A DNA stretch of 42,577 nucleotides, from assembly GCA_003136675.1 (NCBI GenBank), contig PLFE01000083.1:1-42577 (forward strand), written 5' to 3'. Below the pieces are notes generated by a model that did no database searches, was not told where the DNA came from, and saw only the letters and a program-made list of their open reading frames with translations. This DNA is from Bryobacterales bacterium. Lineage in GTDB: Bacteria > Acidobacteriota > Terriglobia > Bryobacterales > Bryobacteraceae. Position numbers and translations under genes: made by a program. Positions 7,013 to 13,321 of the stretch are shown one piece after another. Every line of letters begins with the position of its first letter. Position 1 is the first letter of the stretch.

Positions 7013-8836
7013 TTGCCTGAAGACACAGCTTCGTCGAAGCCGCCCGGAAAGTCCAACTGGCTGCGGATGGCCGAGCTTTTGCGTCCTCACTGGAAGGCGC
7101 TAACCCTGGCATTTCTCGCGGTCCTCGGTGAGACCGGCGCGGACCTTCTGGATCCCTGGCCGCTGAAGATCATCGTCGATAACGTGCTGCAATCGAAGCA
7201 CTTACCAGGATGGCTGGCGACTGTCGTGAGCTATACGGCGGGGCACGACAAGCTCTCGATCCTCACTTTCGCGGTAGCGGCTGTGGCCGTAATCGCGGTA
7301 GTGGGAGCGCTCAGCTCCTATCTGGAGTCTTACCTGACTACCAGCGTTGGGCAATGGGTCATGCACGACCTGCGGCGGACGCTGTATCAGCATATTCACC
7401 AGCTTTCGCTCGCCGAACACGATGAAAAAAGGACCGGCGATCTGATTGGCCGGGTCACCAGCGACATTCAAGCCGTCCAGACGTTCATCACTTCGGCGTT
7501 GCTTGGGATGCTGGTGAGTACCCTGACCATCGCCGGGATGGTGGGGGTGATGCTGTACATCAACTGGCGGTTCACGCTGATCGCGTTGTCGATTGTTCCC
7601 GCGCTTTTTCTGGTTGTGTTCTTTTTCACAAAACGAATCAAAAAAGCTTCGCGGGAAGTGAGGCAAAAGGAAACCGAGCTACTGACAACGGTTCAGGAGG
7701 TTTTCTCCTCGATTCGGGTGGTGAAGGCGTTTTCCCGAGAGGATTACGAACAGCGCCGTTTTGAGGAGCAGAGCCTGGATAACGTGGAGACGGCGCTGCA
7801 CGCGCGCAAGCTGAAGGCGACGCTGGCTCCGATTGTGGAAGTGCTTGCCGCGGTGGGTACCTGCCTGGTTCTGGGTTACGGCGGACGTTTGGCGCTGAGC
7901 GGGGCCCTAAGCGTGGGAGACCTGATTGTCTTCCTCTCTTACCTGGGCAAGATGTATAAGCCAATGCGGGACCTTTCGAAAATGACGGACACGGTGTCGA
8001 AAGCGGCCGTCAGCTATGAACGAATTCTGGAGATTTTGAATACGGTGAGCCGACTGCGCGATCGACGGGGAGCGCATACTGCGCAGCCATTCCGGGCCCG
8101 GATCGAATTCAAGCGAGTCAGCTTCAGCTACACTCCCGACTGTCCGCTGTTGACCGATGTCAGTTTTGAAATCGAGCCGGGGCAGGTGGCGGCATTCGTG
8201 GGTCCGAGCGGGGCGGGAAAATCGACCATTGTGGGTTTGATTCCGCGCTTTTACGATCCGACCTCGGGTGAAGTGAAAATCGACGGGTTGGACATCCGCA
8301 ACTATCGTTTGAAATCGGTGCGGGAGCAGATGAGCTTTGTGCTGCAGGATACGGTGCTTTTCCGGGCGCCCATCTGGCAGAACATCGCGTACGGAAGACC
8401 GGATGCGTCGCGAGCGGAAATTATTCGAGCCGCGGAACTGGCGAATGCCCACGAGTTCATTACGGAGATGCCGGAGGGTTACGACACGATGGTGGGGGAG
8501 CGTGGCGTCTCCCTGTCCGGAGGGCAGCGCCAAAGAATCGCGATCGCCCGCGCCGTGATCCGCAACACCCCGATCCTGTTGCTGGATGAACCCACATCGG
8601 GTCTGGACGCGGCGTCGGAGCGTACGGTCTTTGAAGCGCTGGACCGGCTGATGAAAGACAAAACGTGCGTGGTGATTGCTCACCATTTGGCGACCATCCA
8701 GCGGGCGGATGTCATTTTTGTGGTGAAGGACTTCCAGATCGCGGAAAGGGGAACGCATTCCGCGTTACTCGCGGCTAGCGGGTTGTATGCCGAGCTGTTT
8801 GGAATCCAGTCGCAGAATGTCCCGGCAGGGGAGTGA
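7013..8836 (+). CDS. MsbA-like ABC exporter (fused permease and ATPase)
   Basis: A 607-residue half-transporter of the type I exporter family. The membrane domain (about 25-330) has six predicted helices, among them TLAFLAVLGE, ILTFAVAAVAVIAVVGAL and TLIALSIVPALFLVVFFF. The ATPase (about 364-600) carries Walker A GPSGAGKS (397-404), Q-loop Q445, signature LSGGQ (501-505), Walker B ILLLDE (521-526) and H-loop H557/H558. As a homodimer in the inner membrane it would export a lipid, lipid-linked sugar or drug; the substrate cannot be read from the sequence. The start is TTG 7013 with AGGAG 8 nt upstream; an in-frame TGA at 6998-7000 excludes longer forms. It stands alone, with a sigma-54-like promoter at 6972, and converges on the kinase-like gene with a 2-nt gap. 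Confidence 0.95.
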   Translation: MPEDTASSKPPGKSNWLRMAELLRPHWKALTLAFLAVLGETGADLLDPWPLKIIVDNVLQSKHLPGWLATVVSYTAGHDKLSILTFAVAAVAVIAVVGALSSYLESYLTTSVGQWVMHDLRRTLYQHIHQLSLAEHDEKRTGDLIGRVTSDIQAVQTFITSALLGMLVSTLTIAGMVGVMLYINWRFTLIALSIVPALFLVVFFFTKRIKKASREVRQKETELLTTVQEVFSSIRVVKAFSREDYEQRRFEEQSLDNVETALHARKLKATLAPIVEVLAAVGTCLVLGYGGRLALSGALSVGDLIVFLSYLGKMYKPMRDLSKMTDTVSKAAVSYERILEILNTVSRLRDRRGAHTAQPFRARIEFKRVSFSYTPDCPLLTDVSFEIEPGQVAAFVGPSGAGKSTIVGLIPRFYDPTSGEVKIDGLDIRNYRLKSVREQMSFVLQDTVLFRAPIWQNIAYGRPDASRAEIIRAAELANAHEFITEMPEGYDTMVGERGVSLSGGQRQRIAIARAVIRNTPILLLDEPTSGLDAASERTVFEALDRLMKDKTCVVIAHHLATIQRADVIFVVKDFQIAERGTHSALLAASGLYAELFGIQSQNVPAGE

Positions 8837-8838
8837 GA

Positions 8839-9852
8839 TTAGAGGCGGTTCAGGTCCGCGATCCTCTCGCGCACGATGGTGGCGTATAGCTCTACTTGCT
8901 CTGGGGTGTAGCCGGCCGCGCTAAAACAATCGCGAACCTGCTGCGGGGTAAGCCGTCCCAGTAACTGACCGAGCCATTTCGCATCTGCCCGCGGAATCTT
9001 TTTCGCGATGGACTCCATGTGCGTGCGGGTGTAGTAGTTGGGAGCGTTCACCACAGAAACGAAGAAGGGACGACTGCTCATGAAGAAATCGACGGTTTGC
9101 GGTTCTTCATGTTGGATGAACCGGGTTTTCTGATAGTCGTGCAAATCGCTTTTTGACCGGGTGAGGCTGTTTCCGGTATTGCCGAAGCTAGCGCCCAGAT
9201 CTGTGACTACGTAGCGCGGGCCTGCGCCCTTCTCCTCATAGATGGAGTTGTTGACTTCCTTCAGATCCCAATTGTTGATGAGGGCCATCATCACTCTGAG
9301 TCCGTTGAACTCACGCGTGCCGATGAAAGGATTGTCGAACCAGCTCCAGTTTCCTTTTTTCTTTTGGCCTTTCAATTTGCGCTCCAGACGGACGTCATGT
9401 ACGACGCCGTCCGCTGTCACAAAATTGTTTCCTCGGGAGAGCTTGGGGAGTCCGTCTACGCGCAATTCGGGGAGGTAATAGTCCTCGTCGGCAAAATAGC
9501 CGGCGGCCCAGACAAGACGGGTGGCGGCGGTCTCAGACTTCACTTCCTGTCCCAGTTTGACTCTCCAGCGAACGCCCTGGTCGTCTACAACGTTGAATTT
9601 CGGCGATGTGCCATTCATGTCTTCGTCGATAAATTTGAACTTGCCGGAGGGCTGGTGTTCTTTTCCTCCGGGTCCGTCGAGGAGGTCGAGAGCTGCTATG
9701 TCGCCGCGATCCTGCCAAAGAGAGGCGCCTGTGGCGCTCTCTACGTGGTCCGCCTTAGGGGCCGAGTCGGCGGCGGGCGACGCGGCGACAAACGGGAGCG
9801 CGAAAAGGAGAGGAGCGGTTATGCAAAGAGTGTTCGATAGTTTGCAGTTCAT
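8839..9852 (-). CDS. Secreted protein with protein-kinase-like motifs (unknown family)
   Basis: A 337-residue protein with a signal peptide (hydrophobic 9-24, cleavage after about ASPA). I know similar uncharacterised proteins only from acidobacteria. The body reads like a kinase fold. WRVKLG has K99 in a strand; ETAATRLVWAAGY has E107 in the next helix; INNWDLKEVNN (192-202) has D196 and N201, with the D-to-N spacing of five found in HRDLKxxN catalytic loops; and VVTDLGASFG has D218-L-G220 in the DFG position, 17 residues after N201. The usual His of HRD is N or W here. Resemblance to PI3/4-kinase/HipA or Fam20-type kinases is possible. The assignment is inference from motif order; activity is untested. 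It converges on the ABC exporter and diverges from the PLD operon. Confidence 0.6.
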   Translation of the reverse strand: MNCKLSNTLCITAPLLFALPFVAASPAADSAPKADHVESATGASLWQDRGDIAALDLLDGPGGKEHQPSGKFKFIDEDMNGTSPKFNVVDDQGVRWRVKLGQEVKSETAATRLVWAAGYFADEDYYLPELRVDGLPKLSRGNNFVTADGVVHDVRLERKLKGQKKKGNWSWFDNPFIGTREFNGLRVMMALINNWDLKEVNNSIYEEKGAGPRYVVTDLGASFGNTGNSLTRSKSDLHDYQKTRFIQHEEPQTVDFFMSSRPFFVSVVNAPNYYTRTHMESIAKKIPRADAKWLGQLLGRLTPQQVRDCFSAAGYTPEQVELYATIVRERIADLNRL

Positions 9853-9927
9853 ATAGGTCCAGGCGTAGGTGCAGGCGCGGTTTGACTACCCGGCAGAGAG
9901 TTATGAGCAACTCCGTTGCCGTTGTTT

Positions 9928-9943
9928 TGGCACCCCAGTTGCA
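9928..9943 (+). promoter_or_regulatory. Consensus sigma-54 -24/-12 promoter before the PLD-like gene
   Basis: TGGCACCCCAGTTGCA agrees with the sigma-54 consensus TGGCAC-N5-TTGCA at every core position, with GG at 9929-9930 and GC at 9941-9942. With GC at -13/-12, transcription starts near 9954, only 4 nt before the ATG at 9958. No Shine-Dalgarno sequence precedes that ATG, which fits a near-leaderless mRNA. A small inverted repeat, GCAAC-N3-GTTGC (9907-9919), lies just upstream. Confidence 0.6.
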
Positions 9944-9957
9944 GCCGAAAATATTTG

Positions 9958-11043
9958 ATGAAGCTGCTGGTACAACCGCGAGACGGCGCCGCACCTCTTC
10001 TGGCTGCAATTCAAGGGGCGAAGAAGAGCATCGATATTCTGATCTTCCGGTTCGACATCAAGGAGATTGAGAACGCGTTGAAGGCGGCTTCCGACCGGGG
10101 CGTTGCCGTGCGGGCCCTGATCGCCCAAACCAACCGAGGGGGCGAAACCAAGCTGCGCAGCCTCGAAATGCGATTTCTAGAGGCTGGGATTACAGTGGCG
10201 CGAACGGCGAACGATTTAGTTCGATATCACGGGAAGATGATGATTGTGGATCGCCGCTCGCTGTACCTGTTATCGTTCAACTTCGTTCACCTGGATATCG
10301 ATCATAGCCGCGGCTTCGGCATCGTGACAACAAACGTCAGGATGGTGAGCGAGGCCCTGAAGCTCTTTGACGCCGACAGCAACAGAACGGAGTATGTTGC
10401 GGGCTCGGACGCCTTTGTGGTGAGCCCTGTGAACGCCCGGGAGCAACTCTCGGCTTTCATTAAAAAGGCACGGAAACAACTGTACATCTACGACCCGAAA
10501 ATCGCGGACCGCCGGATCATCCGCATGATCGAAGACCGGGTTCACGATGGCGTGGATGTGAAAATTATCGGTTCCGTGACACCCCAGAAGCCCGGTCTGA
10601 CGATTTCGCGCCTGACCAGAATGCGCCTGCACACCCGGACGATCATTGTGGATAGAAAGCGGGCGTTTGTGGGAAGCCAAAGTCTGCGCCAACTGGAGCT
10701 CGAATCACGGCGGGAAATCGGCATCATCATGCACGATGCGAAGGTTGTGAATACCCTGCTCTCGACGTTTGAACAGGACTGGGCGGCGACGGGTTACGAA
10801 GAGACTTCCGCATTTGCCGGTAAGCTTTCCGCCCCCGATAGCGACGCACCCGACAAACTTGCAACCCGCGCATTGATCCGGCAGATGACGCCTCTGGCAT
10901 CGACGATCAAGAAGGCCATAAAACAGGCGGTGTCGAAGGCGGGCAAAGAGGCGGCGAGCCACGCAGACGTGAAGGCGACGGTGAAAAATGCAATGAAAGA
11001 AGCGGTGAAAGAAGCCGTTGAGGAACTGGCGGCGGAAAATTGA
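9958..11043 (+). CDS. Phospholipase-D-like protein with two HKD motifs
   Basis: A 361-residue protein with the duplicated PLD fold. The first HKD motif is intact (H91-G-K93-MMIV-D98). The second reads H225-T-R227-TIIV-D232, with Arg replacing the catalytic Lys, followed by the usual GSQ. Members cleave phosphodiesters (phospholipids, nucleic acids) or make cardiolipin; the substrate is not evident. The C-terminal 60 residues form a Lys/Ala-rich amphipathic tail (KKAIKQAVSKAGKEA, KNAMKEAVKEAV) that could bind membrane or nucleic acid. No signal peptide is seen. ATG 9958 is preferred over an upstream TTG (9916), because the latter would place the sigma-54 element inside the coding region. Its TGA overlaps the TTG start of the next gene. 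Confidence 0.85.
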   Translation: MKLLVQPRDGAAPLLAAIQGAKKSIDILIFRFDIKEIENALKAASDRGVAVRALIAQTNRGGETKLRSLEMRFLEAGITVARTANDLVRYHGKMMIVDRRSLYLLSFNFVHLDIDHSRGFGIVTTNVRMVSEALKLFDADSNRTEYVAGSDAFVVSPVNAREQLSAFIKKARKQLYIYDPKIADRRIIRMIEDRVHDGVDVKIIGSVTPQKPGLTISRLTRMRLHTRTIIVDRKRAFVGSQSLRQLELESRREIGIIMHDAKVVNTLLSTFEQDWAATGYEETSAFAGKLSAPDSDAPDKLATRALIRQMTPLASTIKKAIKQAVSKAGKEAASHADVKATVKNAMKEAVKEAVEELAAEN

Positions 11044-11606
11044 CGCTGACTTTTCTTTTTTTCCTGTTCGCGATGGGGGCGGCGCAGACTCCGGCGGTGG
11101 TTGCCGCGCCGGCGCAGCCCGCATTTCAGGATTTTGCGACGCGCGTGGATAACTATATGAAGGTGCGCAAGAGCGTGCAGAGTTGGCTCCCGCATGAGAA
11201 ACCCACCAAGAAACGGAAGCAGATACAAGAGCGTCAGGCTGCGCTGGCACGGGCGATTCGGGAAGCGCGGCCGAGCGCCAAACAGGGTGATATTTTCACA
11301 GACGAGATTTCCAGGCAATTTCGCGCGGTGATCAACGATGTGTTTCAAGGGCCCAATGCCCGCTATGTGAGAAAGACAATCCGAGAGGGTGCTCCTGTCA
11401 AGGGCTGGACGCTGAGCGTGAATGCCGCGTATCCGGAACACCTTCCGCTGACTACGGTTCCTCCGACTCTGCTGCTGCGTCTGCCTGAGGTTCCGAACCC
11501 GCTTGCGTACCATATCATCGGCCGCGATTTGGTTCTGCAGGATTCGGAAGCCAGGATGGTGATTGATTTCATTCCCGCAGCCCTGCCTTTGAAAGCCGTT
11601 CCCTAA
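11040..11606 (+). CDS. Secreted protein of unknown function
   Basis: A 188-residue protein with an N-terminal signal peptide (LTFLFFLFAMGAAQ, cleavage near residue 16-23). The mature part begins with a charged helical region (about 30-80, including KPTKKRKQIQERQAALARA) followed by a domain with VNAAYPEHLPL and LPEVPNPLAYHIIGRDLVLQ. That ending is shared by several acidobacterial hypothetical proteins I recall, without known function. The start is TTG, overlapping the stop of the PLD-like gene, and the phosphatase gene follows after 3 nt, so it belongs to the same operon. No catalytic motif is visible. Confidence 0.75.
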   Translation: MTLTFLFFLFAMGAAQTPAVVAAPAQPAFQDFATRVDNYMKVRKSVQSWLPHEKPTKKRKQIQERQAALARAIREARPSAKQGDIFTDEISRQFRAVINDVFQGPNARYVRKTIREGAPVKGWTLSVNAAYPEHLPLTTVPPTLLLRLPEVPNPLAYHIIGRDLVLQDSEARMVIDFIPAALPLKAVP

Positions 11607-11609
11607 CTT

Positions 11610-12449
11610 ATGCGCAGACTCTTTCTCTTTCTTAGCGCCGTGCTGCTGCTGCACGCGCAGACGCTCTCGCTGCCCGTGAAGCAGGACTCGGTTCGCTTTC
11701 TCGCCTTTGGCGACATGGGAACAGGGAAACCGCCGCAATATGAACTGGCGCAGCGCATGAGGGAGCTTCGTGAAAAATTTCCCTTCACATTTGTGCTAAT
11801 GCTGGGCGACAACATTTATGGCGGAAAGAGCGACGAGGATCTGAAAAAGAAGTTCGAGACCCCGTACAAGCCGCTGCTGGATGCGGGCGTGCAGTTCTAT
11901 GCATCGCTGGGGAACCACGACGATACGAACGAGCGCTTCTATAAATACTTCGGCATGAACGGACAACGATACTATTCGTTCAAAAAGGGCAACGTCCGAT
12001 TTTTTGCGCTGGATTCCAACTACATGGATCCCGACCAACTGGCCTGGTTGGAGAAGGGACTTTCCACGGCTGATTCGGATTGGAAGATCTGCTATTTCCA
12101 TCATCCGCTTTACTCGTCGGGAAAGACACACGGATCGTCGGTGGAATTGCGCCAGATTCTGGAACCCGTGTTCCTCAAATACGGGGTGCAGGTGGTGTTC
12201 GCCGGACATGACCACGTTTACGAGCGCGTGAAACCGCAGAAGGGCATTTATTACTTCGTGGAAGGGGCGGGCGGTGAACTTCGCGAGGGCGACCTTGCGA
12301 AGACCGATCTGACGGCGGTTGGATACGACAAAGATCGATCGTTCCTGGCTGTTGAGATCAGCGGCGACGATCTTTATTTTCAGACGATTTCGAGGACGGG
12401 CGCGACGGTTGATTCCGGAGCCATCCGGCGGGCGGGGGCCAAACCCTGA
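11610..12449 (+). CDS. Exported calcineurin-like (purple acid phosphatase-type) metallophosphatase
   Basis: A 279-residue protein with a signal peptide (LFLFLSAVLLLHAQ, cleavage about residue 17). All five metallophosphoesterase blocks are present in order: GDMG (34-37), GDNIYGG (66-72), GNHDD (101-105), FHHPLY (163-168) and GHDHVYER (199-206), giving the Asp, Asn and His ligands of a dinuclear metal site. It should hydrolyse phosphomonoesters or diesters outside the cytoplasm. It lies 3 nt after the secreted unknown and in the PLD operon, so phosphate-ester turnover at the envelope is a reasonable shared theme (inference). Confidence 0.92.
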   Translation: MRRLFLFLSAVLLLHAQTLSLPVKQDSVRFLAFGDMGTGKPPQYELAQRMRELREKFPFTFVLMLGDNIYGGKSDEDLKKKFETPYKPLLDAGVQFYASLGNHDDTNERFYKYFGMNGQRYYSFKKGNVRFFALDSNYMDPDQLAWLEKGLSTADSDWKICYFHHPLYSSGKTHGSSVELRQILEPVFLKYGVQVVFAGHDHVYERVKPQKGIYYFVEGAGGELREGDLAKTDLTAVGYDKDRSFLAVEISGDDLYFQTISRTGATVDSGAIRRAGAKP

Positions 12450-12521
12450 ACGATGAGTCCGAGATAGGATGAAAGGGCTATTCGCCTCCGCACCCCAAGC
12501 CTGATTCTTCTTTCGTTTCTG

Positions 12522-13217
12522 GTGTCCTCGTTTGCCGGCCCGGCGAATTGCCAGCTTGCCGACACCGGGGAACGTCAACTGGAAGAGGGACGAAGCGCGC
12601 TGGAGGAGGGAACGCTGGAATCCGCCGGCAAGAGCTTCGAAAGCTGCACGCAACAAGCGAGCGCGGCCCAGACGAGCACGGCGGCGCGGTGTTTTTACGA
12701 TCTGGGCCGCGCCGATTTCTATCTCAGCAGGGCGAAGGATTTCAAAAAAGACAAGAAGGGCGCCGAGCGCTGGCTGGATTTGGCGATCAGAGAAACGAAG
12801 CGGGCCGTCGAGCTTGACGATCATAACGCGAACGCGCATGCCCTGCTGGCGGACCTTTATGGAACGAAGATCGGTTATGGCGGCGCATTGACGGCGATGC
12901 GGCTGGGCTCAAAGGCGGACGCGGAAACCAAACGGGCGTTTCAGCTTGACCCCAAGAATGCATTCGCCTACGCGGTAACGGGCCGACGGCAACTGTATGC
13001 GCCGAAGATGTTTGGAGGGGATCTTGATCAGGCCGTCGAATCGTTTAGGAAGGCGACTCTTCTCGACCCGCGGAACGATGAAGCCTTTGTTTGGCTGGCC
13101 ATTGCTTACCGGAAGAAAGGCGATTCCGTGGGCTGCCGGGCGGCGCTGGGGGAGGCGTTGAGGTTGAACAGCCGGAGCGCATTTGCCAAGCGAATTCAAT
13201 CCGGCGCGCCGGATTAG
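12522..13217 (+). CDS. TPR protein, probably exported; start region disturbed
   Basis: From GTG 12522 the frame gives 231 residues with TPR helices (about 20-225), for example RAVELDDHNANAHALLADLY and FRKATLLDPRNDEAFVWLAI. The same frame continues upstream, open, to 12468 and encodes an excellent signal peptide (AIRLRTPSLILLSFLVSSFA). It has no ATG/GTG/TTG before that stretch. ATG 12469 is one frame off and runs to a TGA at 12502-12504. One extra G in the GGG at 12475-12477 would join ATG-AAA-GGG to the signal peptide. So either a start-proximal frameshift exists or a rare start codon is used. The gene follows the phosphatase in the same direction and precedes tRNA-Glu. Confidence 0.75.
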   Translation: MSSFAGPANCQLADTGERQLEEGRSALEEGTLESAGKSFESCTQQASAAQTSTAARCFYDLGRADFYLSRAKDFKKDKKGAERWLDLAIRETKRAVELDDHNANAHALLADLYGTKIGYGGALTAMRLGSKADAETKRAFQLDPKNAFAYAVTGRRQLYAPKMFGGDLDQAVESFRKATLLDPRNDEAFVWLAIAYRKKGDSVGCRAALGEALRLNSRSAFAKRIQSGAPD

Positions 13218-13245
13218 CGCGAATTTGGTAAACTTTTGAGAGGAC

Positions 13246-13320
13246 GGCGCTATCGTCTAACGGTTAGGACAGAGCCCTCTCAAGGCTTAAATAGGGGTTC
13301 GATTCCCCTTAGCGCTACCA
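13246..13320 (+). tRNA. tRNA-Glu (anticodon CTC), CCA encoded
   Basis: The acceptor stem pairs GGCGCTA with TAGCGCT. The D arm is GTC-TAACGGTTAG-GAC. The anticodon stem GAGCC/GGCTT encloses the loop CTCTCAA with anticodon CTC at 13279-13281. The T arm is AGGGG-TTCGATT-CCCCT, followed by discriminator A and an encoded CCA. It would read GAG codons. The gene begins 28 nt after the TPR stop; its CCA ends 1 nt before the stop codon of the convergent 1279-residue gene. Confidence 0.97.
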
Positions 13321-13321
13321 A

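Noticed and set aside
7907..8758. Minus-strand ORF of 283 codons inside the ABC exporter
   Set aside because: The plus strand carries all ABC motifs in order; the antisense product is His/Arg-rich with no recognisable fold.
10794..11738. Minus-strand ORF of 314 codons opposite the PLD operon
   Set aside because: Shadow of the Lys-rich PLD tail and the secreted unknown; the plus-strand genes overlap as a normal operon.
11796..12839. Minus-strand ORF of 347 codons opposite the phosphatase and TPR genes
   Set aside because: It spans two clear genes and their junction, and has no meaningful motif.
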